Shown here one piece after another: positions 18,033-29,344 of a DNA stretch of 40,590 bases. The DNA is taken from the NCBI GenBank assembly GCA_902777355.1, contig CACYTU010000024.1, forward strand, positions 1-40,590, given 5' to 3'. A program made the translations under genes and the position numbers. How positions within the stretch are numbered: position 1 is the first letter of the stretch; every line of letters starts with the position of its first letter. The DNA is from an uncultured Lachnospiraceae bacterium (GTDB lineage: Bacteria > Bacillota > Clostridia > Lachnospirales > Lachnospiraceae). The notes under the pieces were generated by a model, which made no database searches, was not told the DNA's origin, and saw only the letters and a program-made list of their open reading frames with translations.

Positions 18033-18404
18033 TGTTTCTTCGGAGTGCAGAACTTGTGAACAGGACTTAAATGTGATCGGAAAACCACATGGTTTTGACG
18101 CTTTTTTTGTATTGCGATTTGCTAAAATGATTATGAGGCAGATTCTCACATTTGTCTGGTCAAACTACATATTGTTGAAAGGATACCTGATTCGGGGCCG
18201 GCGTTTACCTGACCCCGAAGACTAATCTCCAAAGCTGATATCGTATTTATATTCTTTTTGTGACATCTTCAATATCGGGATTATTACGGATACCGCCTTT
18301 GTCATCATTCCGGAGTACTGACAAAAATGATGTGAGCGGCAGTGATCTGAAAGCAAAGAAAAATCCCCTGTTCGTTTAAATGCCATGGGGAGGGAATGAC
18401 GATT
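18033..18404 (+). other. Leader/promoter region of the third giant gene
   Basis: No gene is seen. AAAACC/GGTTTT (18081-18096) forms a small hairpin running into GACGCTTTTTTT, which repeats the motif found at 581-598 before the paralogous gene. TTGACG (18095-18100) and TAAAAT (18123-18128) are 22 bp apart, too far for a normal promoter. TTCGGGG (18191-18197) pairs with CCCCGAA (18213-18219). Confidence 0.5.
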
Positions 18405-21400
18405 ATGAAAAAGCTTCTGGAAAAAATCCGAAGAATTTTAAGGAACCGCAGAACCAGACTGCTCCTAACCAGAGTGGTCAGTGTTACTGCGGCTCTTGTG
18501 GTTTTTGTGACCACATATGCGCTGGTGCTTCCTGCTATTACAATGGAAGCAAATGCTTTATGCGGAATAGAAGCGCATGAACACACCGACGACTGCTATT
18601 CCGAAGAGCTGATCTGCGTGCTTGAGGAATCTCCCGGACACACGCACGATGAGAGCTGTTATGAAGTATCTCAGGTTCAGGTGTGCCGGGCGGAGGAACA
18701 TCAGCATGACCAGTCCTGTTACGATGATGAAGGAAATCTGACTTGCCAACTGGAGGAGCACGAGCATACAGATGAGTGCTTTGAGGAGCACAAAGAGCTG
18801 ATCTGCGATATTCCGGAGTCGGAGGGACACACTCATACCGCGGAATGTTATCAAAAAACTCTTACCTGCGGAAAAGAAGTGCACATACACAGTACAGAGT
18901 GCTACGAGGAAGAAGAGACTGACGATCCTGAAGACGTGTATGAAATGGAAGAGTATTCCGATGACATGACCATAGATGAGACCGATGACATGGAGGAAGA
19001 TTTCGAGGAAGATTTCGAGGAAGACTCAGAGGACGACTTTGCAGGGGATGATCAGGACAGTGAATATGACCCGGAAGACGGAGAAGACCTCGGGGAAGAC
19101 TTTGAGGAAGACTCCGGGGAAGATTTTGAGGAAGACTTCGAGGAGGATGACGGCGCGGAATATGACGCAGATACCTCTGATGAAGATGAGTCCGATGAAG
19201 ACGGCTCCGATGAAGATGATTCCGCGCTGAGCAGTATGGACGAGGCGGAAACCGTCCAGACAATGGATGATGAAATCAGTGTGGAAGACGGGGATTCCCC
19301 TGACGACAATACCGACAATACCTATAACGAAACCGGGGAAGAAGACGGAGAAGAGAGTGGACAGGAAGCCGGTCAGGAAGATCTGGAGGAGAACGAACAG
19401 GAAGCCGGCCAGGGAGCCGGAGAAGGAACCGGACAGGAAGCCCCGGAAGAAAACGAAAATGGCGCGGAGGATGAGAACACAGCCGGCGTCCCTTCAGAAG
19501 AATCGGAAGCGGGAACAGATGCTGCAGAAAAAGCAGCACAAAAGGATGCGGAAGATGTCGACAGTGCTTCCGAAGATAAAAAAGATGACGATGCTTCTTC
19601 CAAAGATGCAGAAAGTGCTGACGACGCTTCCAAAGATGCAAAAGATGCCGGCAGTGCATCTGCGGATGCAGCTGCAGCAGAGAAGACTGAGAAATCCTAT
19701 ATACCGGAGCTGGATCCTTTGAATTTCGAGGCAGTCCTGAACAGGAGCACCGGGATTTACTATTATCATGTCTCTGAGGATGAGACGATTGAAAACAGCT
19801 CTGCCATCACCGATTGGAACAGAGTTGAAAAAGATACAGAACTCGGGAAGAGCGATCTTCTTCGGGTCTATCTGTCGTACACGATTCCGCCGGGGAGCCT
19901 CAACGAGACCAATCCGACCGCGCGCTACAGGCTGCCGGAAAATATATGTCTCAACGATGCGCAGATTGAGGCAATCAACAAGTCTGAGAACGGAATCGCA
20001 GCTGCATACTCCGATTCGGAGGAGGACTATCAGAAATATCTCGGCATGGAGGCCGTGGAAGGCGGCAGGAAACCGGATGAAAAGCTTCAGGACGGCGCGC
20101 AGGAGTTTATCAGCGCGACTGTCAGGGCAGAGAATATCTATGATGAGGCAGGCAAAGACGGGGAAGCGGGCACGTACCAGGGCCAGGATCTGATTTTCAC
20201 CTTTGCCCCCTATACCATTGAAAAGAACCGCAATACCTATGATGCGGAGCATAAGATCGTTTCTGCCGGCGAGGAGATCACCGGCTGGTTTGTATGCGAT
20301 CTGAACACAGAGCAGGTTGAGTGGGCTGATGAAACAGTCATCCGGGAAACAGAGCCCTCTGAAGATGCAGCTGTAGAACTCTCTGAGAATAACGGCGAAG
20401 ACGATCAGGAAACCCCGGAAGATGTTAAGGAGGACAGCCGGGACGGCCAGAATGCTCCGGAGGACATTCAGGAGAAGAGTCAGGACGACCAGGACGCTTC
20501 GGAAGAAAACCAGAAGGACAGCCGGGACGGCCAGAATGCTCCGGAAGACATCCAGGATAACAGCGAAACCGTTCAGGAGAACGAAGAGGACGGCCCGGAA
20601 GAAGACGGAGTCAATACCGGGGAAGATCCTGACGGTGATCATACTGACAGAATCACAATTACAGTCGAAAAGACTGCCGAGATCATTTTTGCGGCTGAAG
20701 ACAAAGAGGAAGGCATCAAGGAGATCAGCAGCAGGTTGAGACTGGTCGAGCAGACGGAAGCTGTCCGGGAGACCGGCATGGATGCAGATTCCGACGGGAA
20801 AAATGAAGAAGATGAGGCTGCCGGCGTGAAGGATACTGAAGGGGCAGCAGCTGAAGATGAAAAAACCGAAAACATTGCTGAAAACATTGCGGATACTGAA
20901 AAGAATGCCGCAAAAGATACAGCCGCCACGGAAAAAGATGATGCGAAAAGAACAGACGATGACAAGGATAAGAAAGAGGAAGAGAAGCAGACATTCAAGG
21001 CAGGCAGGCTGACTGCTGAAGGTGACGGATACAAAATTACACTTGACTACACAGCGGAAGCGGAGATTCCTGACAATGCGGAACTGTCCGTCCGCGAGAT
21101 CACTGCGGAGACGGACAAAGAAGCATACGAGCAGTGCCTCGCTCAGGCAAGAGCGCATGTAGGGAAAGATGCCGAAGAGAAAGCTGGAGTGGACACAAAT
21201 ATGACGCGTTTCTTTGACATCGAGATCCTTGCTGAAAATGTGGAGCCTGATGAAAAGGAGACTGAAGGAAGCGCGGCAATAGACAAGATCGAGCCTGCGG
21301 CTCCCGTGAAAGTCAGTATACAGATTTTTGATACACCGGACACCGTCTCCGGACAGATGCAGCAGACCGATCCGACCGTTCTGCACTTTGCAGAGGATGG

Positions 21401-24400
21401 TGTGGAGCAGATTGACGCCACTGCAGCTACTGAAGAAGCTGCAGCAGGAACTGGTGGAAGAGCGGATGATCCCGAAAGAAAAGAAAGCAGGGAGACCGAA
21501 CCCGACAGGAAATCCGGAAAAGAAAACGGAGAGGATTCCGGGTCTGATAAGGAGCCCCCGGCAATTTCCGGTACTGCCCCTGAAGGTGGAAAGACCACGG
21601 AAATACAGTTTGAGGCGGAGTCCTTCTCCATCTACGGTGTCGTCTATACGGTTGATTTCCACTATGAAGTAAATGGGAAAACATACGATTTCAGCATACC
21701 CGGAGGCGGTTTTGTCACTTTACAGCACCTCGTGGAGGCGCTGGGCATAGCCGACGGCGATACTCAGGGCGATGCTGTCAGCGGCGGGCATTATGAAGAA
21801 GCCGTCAATCTGAACAAGGCGGCTGTGAGTGAGAAGACACGGGAGTTCACAGCTGACGTGGAGAGCGTGGAATTCTCGAATTCCGAACTGGTTTGGGTCG
21901 GGAAGGACGACGAAAAAAGAACTGTAGGCCAGATTAAAAACGCGAATGGGCTGGAAGTTCAGTACAGTGCGGAATTGAAAGAGGAGCAGATTGAGGAGAT
22001 CAATGCACAGACGGTGGAAGCCGGGGACTGGGCTTTGATCAGCATGCAGCCGTTTACAAGCGAAGAGAAACTCACCGTTACTATGAAGACCGGGGAAGTG
22101 TTCACGATCAGAGTGACGGATGCGCAGATCAGCACAAACGTACTGACTGCAGACGGCATTTCTTTCAAGGTTACCGTGACCTATGATGAGGAAGCCAGGC
22201 TTCCGGAAGGAACAAAGCTTGAGGCCAATGAGATTGAGGCTGACACGGACGAATACTTACAGTATCTGGGAAGAACCTGGTCGGAGGTCAACAAGGCATA
22301 TGAAGCGGCAAAGGGTGCGGAAGAGGATTCGGATGCCCGATCTGTCAATGTGAACATGGCGCGCTTTTTCGATATCAAGCTGCTTTACCAGGGAAAAGAG
22401 GTCAAGCCGAAAGCCCCGGTTCATGTTGAAATCACCTATATCGACGGCCTGCTGTCCTGGGACGGGACGAAGCCCGGTGTAGTCAATTTCAAACAGAATG
22501 GAGAAATAGAGATTCTGGAAAAAGTGGAGACAGACATCGAGGACGGTGCTGCTGTCAGCTTTTGCTATGATCAGGATGCTTTCTCGGTTATAGGCACCTA
22601 TATTCAGGAAGAAACGTTTGATGCGGTAACACCGCCCAGGGGTGCGGAGTTCACATCATCTTATAGCAGGGCTTCTGCAGAAAAGCGCAGCTCAGCTGAT
22701 TTGGACGGTAACGGCGATGGCGTAGAGTATGTTGAGAATCCGGCTCTGGCAATTGCGCCTGTTGAATTGCGGGCAGGCAGCGAAACGGAAAGCCCGGCTG
22801 ATCAGGATACTTCGGATCTTCCCCGGCCCGATAGCCATAAGAGCCTCGAGCCGAATGAAGACGGAACCTACACCCTGACCCTTAGCGTCAAGGGCAGTTC
22901 GCAAACTACAATTCGAAAAAATCAGGAGAAAGCGAATGTGCTTTTTGTCATGGACCGCTCCAGTAGTATGATTACGAATACGGTCGATGAGGAAGATAAG
23001 TTCTGGTATTACGGGACAAAAAACACGGCTGAGTTTAGACAGGATATAGGTGATCCAAATCACGCCACTGGTAAACTGTATCAGTTTTGGGGGGTTGTGA
23101 ATGGCGAATATGTGCAGTTAAATACTAATTTTACAGATTGGAGTCATGCTAATTTCACCTATTGGGATGGCACTTATGACTATTACTATGGCAACAGGGT
23201 CCCGCACTATGTGTCCTATCCGGACGATGCGCCTTTGTACGTGAAGAGTAAAACCACCCGTCTGTATGCCGAGCAGCAGGCCCTGGATGACGTAGTGGGT
23301 CGACTTCTTGCTTATAATACTTCGGAAGAACCGGATAATGTCGAAATCGCAGTGATCAGCTTTGCTGTTCATCGTGCTGACAGTATGGGGTGGACAGACA
23401 CCGAGCATGCGGATTGGACTCAGGGTGCGGATAAAACCGATTTGATGAATGCTGTCAACCAAACTCGTTATGCCAGCGGCACAAACTGGGAAGAGGCGCT
23501 GAAGTATGCATATGATGTTATTTCTGACAAGAAATCCGCAGAAAGCAATAAACCGGAAGAAAAATACTATGTAGTCTTTTTGACAGATGGTGAGCCCACT
23601 AATATGGTGGGCGATACAAGCTCGGCCCAGCACACAGGGGATGCCGGAAATAGGGACGCGTATGACGCAGCAAAAGATGATGCACTGAAACTGGTTCAGG
23701 AAGGCTATGAATTCTACAATATTTTCACATACAGGATAGACGAGCCTGTCAAGTATTCCAAATATCTGACGAATTATGCATACAGCGAAGGGCAGAGCGA
23801 TTATAACGAATCATCAACAGAAGCCTTAAACACTTACTTCTCGGACGCACAGACAATTGAACAGCTCAATGATACTTTCGATAATATTTTCCAGACCATC
23901 GCGGATGTCATCGGTCACGCCGATGTCAGAATCACAGATACGCTGACCACCGACGCCATGACCACGACCATTGTGCAGGGCAAGACAAACGGATACGTCT
24001 ACACCGTAAAAAACCCGTCGGGAACCGTGCTTTATACAGTCACAGCGACGGGTGATATTAGTAACCCCACGGTGTCGTTCCATGTGCCCGCTTCTGCAAC
24101 GAAAGACTATATTGCCACACCAACCGAAGTCGGTGACAAGACACTCTATTCAGTGACCACTGCCGAGGGTGACGAGTACAGGATGGCCCTTGCGGATGTC
24201 AACAGCACAACCGGTGAGCTGGAATGGGATCTCTCGCCGGTCGGCATCCTCATGAACGACTGTACCTATTCTGTTAGTTTTGTGGTCTGGCCAGATCAGG
24301 AAGCATATGATTATGTGGCCGGGCTGAACAACGGCCTGCCTGGGTATACCTGGGATACAAGCACGGAAAACGAGGCTTATCAGGATCTTACAGATACAAA

Positions 24401-27400
24401 GGGATATGAAATCGGCGGTGTTCCCAGATTCCCTTCCATCGTCAAGTATGCAGATGGAACGTTTGCTGTCCTGACTAACACAGATCAGAAGGTTCACTAT
24501 TCTGTCGTCGAAATGGAAACGGTTAACGGGGTACCAAACGGCGATCCCACGATTCATGGTCCGTATTACCAGGATCTGGAAACGCCGAATCCCATGGAAC
24601 TGACCTCCACGGAAACGAAACTGCAGAAGGCGTGGGGCATTGACAGAAATCCTTCAACGCTTGCCCAGCTACTGTATAACGATGATGGAACTCCGACCCA
24701 GTTCCAAATTGAATACGGCATTAAAATCCTGGATCAGGGAAAAACAGGGACAGGCTCTGAAGGGTCAGGAACCGGGCAGGAGGAGCCTGACGGCGGTCAG
24801 GAGGGTTCTGATGACGGTCAGGACCAACCTTCATACTATACCACTTTAACTCTGGGCTGGGACGGAACAAAATACGATTGGGATCCGAACAGCGTCCGGT
24901 ATGTCTCGCTGAACGGGAACTCCGGGCCTTCCGTCCCCGTTGGCACAAGCTGGTCTAAGGACTTTGCGATTGCAACCGGTCTGATGCTGAGCGAATCGCG
25001 TATGGACGCGCTGGGACTGGATAAAGTGAAATATGGCCCCCCTTACCGTTATGGCTCAACGAATTATTTCATTCTTGAAACCGGGCATGACTATACCATC
25101 GAGGAGATAATCCCTGAGGATGCCCCCAGGGATGCATATGAATTCGACTTTGACGCACCTACGTATCATCCGATGCTGGTAGACGGAAAGTTGAAAAGCG
25201 TTACATTTAACAGAGATGAAGAGAATAATGAAATCATCAGTATTAAGGAAATCTCAAAGGAAGATTGGCTCCTTTCTCTGAAGATTGAAAACACCCTTCG
25301 CGGCTATATCAGGCTCGAGAAGGATATCGTCGATAAGGACGGGCGTACGCCTTTACCGGAAGATGATACCGAGTTTGAGTATAAAATCGATATTGAAGAT
25401 CCACTCAACCCCGGCCGCTTTACAGGCACCCATATTCCGTGGTACGGCGTAGATGGTCTGTTCTATCACAACATTGATGACGACGGGAATTATCATTACT
25501 TCCAGGCAGAAACGAACACGCCGGATAGAAAAGCTCATGAATTCACACTTACAACGGAATCGGGTGAGGAATGTCCGGCAGTGTGTATTGATGCGGAAAC
25601 AGAGGGAATATTTAACGAAGACGTTGTGGGACCGACACTTATTCAGTACGTGGAAAACGGCGTAACGAAAGAAATCTCGCTCTATGGCAACCAGATGGAA
25701 CACATAGACGATAATCACGTCCGTGCCGTGATGAAAATCAACCAGAATCAGGTTCTGGATATTGCCAACGTTCCCTCAAAGTCGACCTATACTATCGAGG
25801 AAGTGAGCCAGGAGGGGTATAATCTCGTAAATATCCGCAGGGAAATCAGGAACAATAATAGAGTGGAGTCCGGAAATACGTTTAAGGGAAGTGCTACCGT
25901 TTCCGGAAGGATCGTGGCGGATAGGGATAACCATATCATTTATACAAATAAGGTTTATTCCGCAGATTTAACCGTGAAGAAAATAGATGAGAACGATATG
26001 CCACTTACAGGAGCGGTGTTCAGCCTTTATAAGAAGGATGGTGAAAACTGGCCGGCTGAGCCTTTTGCGGCCAAACCAGGCAACGGTGAAGAGGATACAG
26101 CGGAATATGAGTTTATCAATCTGCCCGACGGCATCTATAAGCTGGTCGAGACTCCGCCTGCGGGCTATGCAGCAGTCAGTGATGTGTTCTTTACTGTAAC
26201 AAATGGTGTGTTGAACATTGATGGATCGCTGCCGGAAGGAGTTACGAAGGATGAGAATAAGCTTCTTCTTACGGTAAAGAACAAGCCTCGTGATGATTCG
26301 CTGACAGTCCGGAAGCAGTGGCTGGATTCCGAGGGAAATCCGAGGGAGCCAGGAGCAGACGAAGTGACAATTACTCTAAAGCGCTGGGTAGACGTTCCTC
26401 AGACGAAGAAGTTGCATGTCATCGTGAGGGTTCGCAACAGTGCAAACAATGGCTACAATACAAAGATTGACGAGTACTGGGACATTACGAACGAGTCTGC
26501 AATCGTATCCTGGTACGATAATCGACAGTACAACTATGAAAATGGCAGGATGAGCATCGAGACGAGCACCGGATTGGAATATACGCCGCAGGCTGACAAC
26601 AACAATCTCAATCGGGCCAGATTCAAGCTCTCCAACCTGGAAAGCGCCGCAGATCCGGCGACCATTACCTTCTCCTACACGCGGTCGAATGAAAGCTGGA
26701 TATATGACCAGATCAGTGATTACAGCATAGTGGGAAGCGGAGATCAAGTTACTTTTGGCGGTGACCCGGTGGTAGATGACTGGTCTCAGACGGTTACACT
26801 GAACGACGACAACGAATGGTCGTCCACTATTGAGAACCTACCCGCACATGATGCAAACGGGAGCGCCTATCATTATTATATCGTGGAGGAGTCTGTCCCG
26901 ACGGGTTATGACGTAAACTACTCTAACGCCAACGAAAACGGCGTCACCACTGGCGTCCTTACTGCCTACAATAAGAGAACGACCGAAGATGTGGACGTCA
27001 CAGTCAGGAAAGTATGGGAGAATGGAACAAACGAGGACGGCACACCTACAAGTCATCAGGAAAATCTGGTGGTCACACTTTCAAATGGTCAAAGCGTTAC
27101 ATTGAACGAGGGCAATAATTGGGAAGCGACGATTACCGGTCTGCCCAGGTATGATGAAGAAGGAAATGAGATTGCCTACAGCTGGACAGAGGATGAACTG
27201 GAAAACGGCTATTATCTGTCAGATTCGAACACAGTGGTTTATGATAATGAGGCCACGACAACCCTGACAAACAGCTATTCTGAGCATTATATGCCTGAGA
27301 TGGAGATTGACGGCGTCAAGGTCTGGGACGACGACGGCGATGCAGACAGGCCGTCATCCATTACGGTCAGGCTTTATAAGGACGGCGTGCTTTATAAAAC

Positions 27401-29222
27401 GACCACCGTGAATCCACCGACAGGAGAAGACGCGGATCCCGACCGATGGGCATTTAAGTTCACCAATCTGCCCATATTCAATACCGATGAGAATGGCAAT
27501 GCGACAGGAACGCTCGTCGTGTATACTGTCGAAGAGGTCCTGCCGCCGGGATACACGAGCGACTACGAAACCACGATCCAACAGGTTCAGGCGACGTATG
27601 AAGCCGGAACGGCAGAAGCGCATATTATAAACAGCTACACTGCTGAAAATCAGCTTGTCAGCGAAAACGCCGATCTGGGCTATGTCGTTGTCAGACATGG
27701 GCAGAGCTATGTTATCTGGACGCCAAGACCTCTGAGGGATGGAGAACTGGACAAGATCAAGCAGGCAGCGGTTGACGCAAGCCGTCAGTTTAGCGGGATC
27801 ATGTCCGCATCAGGGGAGAATTTAACAATTATCTCCGGCGTGCCCAAAACTGTCAAAGTAGGTAAAAAAGAAGCCGCATCCCTCTATATGAAGGACGGGG
27901 ATGTGTGGGTAAGGTTCGAGGACCCCAGTGCGGAGTCCGACATCGTTTACGGTTCCATTCCGTATACCTACACGCAGATCGGTGGTGAAGGCGGTGTCAC
28001 CATCACCAACGTCAGAAAAACCACCAGCATCAGCGGAACGAAAACATGGGTTGATGGCGGGCGGCAGCACAATAACGCGGAAGAGATTACGCTTAAGCTA
28101 TATCGCACGAACAGGCCTGTGACAGATGTCTCTCAGTGGGAAGAGGTACAACTGACAGCAGCCGGGGCAATAAGCCTCAGCTGGGATGGCAATACCTACA
28201 CTTATTCCAATCTGCCGCGATATTATGATTACACCAGTACTCCGCCGATAGAGTATGAGTATCGTGTTGAAGAAACCGCTGTCAATGTGACTGAAGGAGC
28301 AGCGGATAATCCGCATACCATAAACTATATGATGGAGGCTGACGGCAACAATTTCATCAATACAGAGCTGATGAATATTGAAGCCACAAAGACATGGAAA
28401 GATGCGGGAGTTTCTGCCAACGCCGTGCTGACCAATGCGTCTGTGACCTTCGAACTGCAGAAGAAGGTTGGAGATAACTGGATCAAGGTTGAGCAGCAAG
28501 GAATCACAAATCCGCAGACATTGTCGGTAACTGAAACAGCTAATGCGAATGCCTGGAAGGCTGCATGGAACCGACTGCCCAAGTATGAAAAGAGCGGTGA
28601 GGATATTGTTTTTATCGAATACAGAGTGGTTGAGACAGCGGCAACGGTTGGCGGTATCAGTGTCAAACCGGATACAGATCCATCAGCTGCGGTGCCGGCA
28701 GACGGCAGGGTAAATATTGATAACATTTTGCCGATAACAATCAGTATTCTGAAAGTTGATGAAAACGATCATACGATCAGACTGGGCAACGCTGAATTTG
28801 AGCTTACTAAAGTACAGTCTCTCGAAACTATAAACCAGGTAACGGAGGGCCAGTATAAACAGACCGGGACTACCAGTAATGCAGACGACGATACAAAGGG
28901 AACGCTTCAGTTCACAGGAATCACTCCCGGATATTATTATCTGCATGAGACAAAGGTTCCGGATGGATATGTTATAACGGAAAGCAGCGGATGGCATTTC
29001 CAGGTGGACGAAAACGGTATTGTTCGGGGTGTGGGTGATTTTACCGATGATGGTATATTCCATTATGTGGATGCAAAAAATATTACGGTCGGCAACATTC
29101 CAGGCGCCGCCCTCCCCTACACCGGCGGTTCCGGCACCAGCATGATCTATCTCTTAGGCATCTCACTGATCGGCCTTGCAGGAGCAGGTCTGCTTTTGCT
29201 TAAAAGAAGGAGAATCATTTAA
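18405..29222 (+). CDS. Giant LPXTG-anchored vWA/CnaB surface protein (3605 aa)
   Basis: ATG 18405 is chosen over 18396 because the GGGAGGG ribosome site abuts the latter, and because the first giant gene starts identically (MKxLLEKIR). Order: basic plus hydrophobic export signal with TTYALVLPAITME; HxH...CY motifs (about 51-167); extremely acidic Glu/Asp linker (to about 430); an adhesin-like domain (about 432-650); a second acidic linker; a module shared with the first giant (from about 864, EGDGYKITLDYT); a vWA domain with intact MIDAS (D1517-x-S-x-S, T1693, D1728); then several CnaB-type domains, for example near TVKKIDENDMPLTGA, TVRKVWENG and GVKVWDDDGD. LPYTG at 3570-3574, a hydrophobic helix and KRRR form a canonical sorting signal. 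Likely tip-type adhesin; no sortase or backbone pilin is nearby. MIDAS metal binding and isopeptide bonds are family-based inferences. Confidence 0.92.
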   Translation: MKKLLEKIRRILRNRRTRLLLTRVVSVTAALVVFVTTYALVLPAITMEANALCGIEAHEHTDDCYSEELICVLEESPGHTHDESCYEVSQVQVCRAEEHQHDQSCYDDEGNLTCQLEEHEHTDECFEEHKELICDIPESEGHTHTAECYQKTLTCGKEVHIHSTECYEEEETDDPEDVYEMEEYSDDMTIDETDDMEEDFEEDFEEDSEDDFAGDDQDSEYDPEDGEDLGEDFEEDSGEDFEEDFEEDDGAEYDADTSDEDESDEDGSDEDDSALSSMDEAETVQTMDDEISVEDGDSPDDNTDNTYNETGEEDGEESGQEAGQEDLEENEQEAGQGAGEGTGQEAPEENENGAEDENTAGVPSEESEAGTDAAEKAAQKDAEDVDSASEDKKDDDASSKDAESADDASKDAKDAGSASADAAAAEKTEKSYIPELDPLNFEAVLNRSTGIYYYHVSEDETIENSSAITDWNRVEKDTELGKSDLLRVYLSYTIPPGSLNETNPTARYRLPENICLNDAQIEAINKSENGIAAAYSDSEEDYQKYLGMEAVEGGRKPDEKLQDGAQEFISATVRAENIYDEAGKDGEAGTYQGQDLIFTFAPYTIEKNRNTYDAEHKIVSAGEEITGWFVCDLNTEQVEWADETVIRETEPSEDAAVELSENNGEDDQETPEDVKEDSRDGQNAPEDIQEKSQDDQDASEENQKDSRDGQNAPEDIQDNSETVQENEEDGPEEDGVNTGEDPDGDHTDRITITVEKTAEIIFAAEDKEEGIKEISSRLRLVEQTEAVRETGMDADSDGKNEEDEAAGVKDTEGAAAEDEKTENIAENIADTEKNAAKDTAATEKDDAKRTDDDKDKKEEEKQTFKAGRLTAEGDGYKITLDYTAEAEIPDNAELSVREITAETDKEAYEQCLAQARAHVGKDAEEKAGVDTNMTRFFDIEILAENVEPDEKETEGSAAIDKIEPAAPVKVSIQIFDTPDTVSGQMQQTDPTVLHFAEDGVEQIDATAATEEAAAGTGGRADDPERKESRETEPDRKSGKENGEDSGSDKEPPAISGTAPEGGKTTEIQFEAESFSIYGVVYTVDFHYEVNGKTYDFSIPGGGFVTLQHLVEALGIADGDTQGDAVSGGHYEEAVNLNKAAVSEKTREFTADVESVEFSNSELVWVGKDDEKRTVGQIKNANGLEVQYSAELKEEQIEEINAQTVEAGDWALISMQPFTSEEKLTVTMKTGEVFTIRVTDAQISTNVLTADGISFKVTVTYDEEARLPEGTKLEANEIEADTDEYLQYLGRTWSEVNKAYEAAKGAEEDSDARSVNVNMARFFDIKLLYQGKEVKPKAPVHVEITYIDGLLSWDGTKPGVVNFKQNGEIEILEKVETDIEDGAAVSFCYDQDAFSVIGTYIQEETFDAVTPPRGAEFTSSYSRASAEKRSSADLDGNGDGVEYVENPALAIAPVELRAGSETESPADQDTSDLPRPDSHKSLEPNEDGTYTLTLSVKGSSQTTIRKNQEKANVLFVMDRSSSMITNTVDEEDKFWYYGTKNTAEFRQDIGDPNHATGKLYQFWGVVNGEYVQLNTNFTDWSHANFTYWDGTYDYYYGNRVPHYVSYPDDAPLYVKSKTTRLYAEQQALDDVVGRLLAYNTSEEPDNVEIAVISFAVHRADSMGWTDTEHADWTQGADKTDLMNAVNQTRYASGTNWEEALKYAYDVISDKKSAESNKPEEKYYVVFLTDGEPTNMVGDTSSAQHTGDAGNRDAYDAAKDDALKLVQEGYEFYNIFTYRIDEPVKYSKYLTNYAYSEGQSDYNESSTEALNTYFSDAQTIEQLNDTFDNIFQTIADVIGHADVRITDTLTTDAMTTTIVQGKTNGYVYTVKNPSGTVLYTVTATGDISNPTVSFHVPASATKDYIATPTEVGDKTLYSVTTAEGDEYRMALADVNSTTGELEWDLSPVGILMNDCTYSVSFVVWPDQEAYDYVAGLNNGLPGYTWDTSTENEAYQDLTDTKGYEIGGVPRFPSIVKYADGTFAVLTNTDQKVHYSVVEMETVNGVPNGDPTIHGPYYQDLETPNPMELTSTETKLQKAWGIDRNPSTLAQLLYNDDGTPTQFQIEYGIKILDQGKTGTGSEGSGTGQEEPDGGQEGSDDGQDQPSYYTTLTLGWDGTKYDWDPNSVRYVSLNGNSGPSVPVGTSWSKDFAIATGLMLSESRMDALGLDKVKYGPPYRYGSTNYFILETGHDYTIEEIIPEDAPRDAYEFDFDAPTYHPMLVDGKLKSVTFNRDEENNEIISIKEISKEDWLLSLKIENTLRGYIRLEKDIVDKDGRTPLPEDDTEFEYKIDIEDPLNPGRFTGTHIPWYGVDGLFYHNIDDDGNYHYFQAETNTPDRKAHEFTLTTESGEECPAVCIDAETEGIFNEDVVGPTLIQYVENGVTKEISLYGNQMEHIDDNHVRAVMKINQNQVLDIANVPSKSTYTIEEVSQEGYNLVNIRREIRNNNRVESGNTFKGSATVSGRIVADRDNHIIYTNKVYSADLTVKKIDENDMPLTGAVFSLYKKDGENWPAEPFAAKPGNGEEDTAEYEFINLPDGIYKLVETPPAGYAAVSDVFFTVTNGVLNIDGSLPEGVTKDENKLLLTVKNKPRDDSLTVRKQWLDSEGNPREPGADEVTITLKRWVDVPQTKKLHVIVRVRNSANNGYNTKIDEYWDITNESAIVSWYDNRQYNYENGRMSIETSTGLEYTPQADNNNLNRARFKLSNLESAADPATITFSYTRSNESWIYDQISDYSIVGSGDQVTFGGDPVVDDWSQTVTLNDDNEWSSTIENLPAHDANGSAYHYYIVEESVPTGYDVNYSNANENGVTTGVLTAYNKRTTEDVDVTVRKVWENGTNEDGTPTSHQENLVVTLSNGQSVTLNEGNNWEATITGLPRYDEEGNEIAYSWTEDELENGYYLSDSNTVVYDNEATTTLTNSYSEHYMPEMEIDGVKVWDDDGDADRPSSITVRLYKDGVLYKTTTVNPPTGEDADPDRWAFKFTNLPIFNTDENGNATGTLVVYTVEEVLPPGYTSDYETTIQQVQATYEAGTAEAHIINSYTAENQLVSENADLGYVVVRHGQSYVIWTPRPLRDGELDKIKQAAVDASRQFSGIMSASGENLTIISGVPKTVKVGKKEAASLYMKDGDVWVRFEDPSAESDIVYGSIPYTYTQIGGEGGVTITNVRKTTSISGTKTWVDGGRQHNNAEEITLKLYRTNRPVTDVSQWEEVQLTAAGAISLSWDGNTYTYSNLPRYYDYTSTPPIEYEYRVEETAVNVTEGAADNPHTINYMMEADGNNFINTELMNIEATKTWKDAGVSANAVLTNASVTFELQKKVGDNWIKVEQQGITNPQTLSVTETANANAWKAAWNRLPKYEKSGEDIVFIEYRVVETAATVGGISVKPDTDPSAAVPADGRVNIDNILPITISILKVDENDHTIRLGNAEFELTKVQSLETINQVTEGQYKQTGTTSNADDDTKGTLQFTGITPGYYYLHETKVPDGYVITESSGWHFQVDENGIVRGVGDFTDDGIFHYVDAKNITVGNIPGAALPYTGGSGTSMIYLLGISLIGLAGAGLLLLKRRRII
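20433..20544 (+). repeat. In-frame 84-bp duplication in acidic linker
   Basis: A 28-bp sequence beginning GACAGCCGGGACGGCCAG occurs at 20433-20460 and 20517-20544, start to start 84 bp (28 codons, seven times 12). It encodes a repeated DSRDGQNAPEDIQ segment of the linker. Confidence 0.9.
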
Positions 29223-29302
29223 CCTGCATCAGCACCAGGACAGAGTGCTATAAACTGCGTATGGATTAAATGGTTTTTTGCGGCCGCTTTCCCTGCTGCT
29301 TC

Positions 29303-29340
29303 TTATATCCTTTTTATATCCTTTGCTTCTTATATCCTTT
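29303..29340. repeat. TTATATCCTTT repeat, three copies
   Basis: Exact copies lie at 29303-29313, 29314-29324 and 29330-29340, between the stop codon of the third giant gene and its terminator. Confidence 0.9.
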
Positions 29341-29344
29341 AAAG

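Noticed and set aside
17850-18059. Small plus-strand ORF after the layered terminator
   Set aside because: Its ATG lies in the terminator T-run with no ribosome site, and it translates a G-rich direct repeat.
19494-21662. Long antisense open frame (722 codons) opposite the 3605-aa gene
   Set aside because: Composition is Cys/Phe/Leu-rich shadow of the Glu/Asp-rich linker; no start signals or domain.
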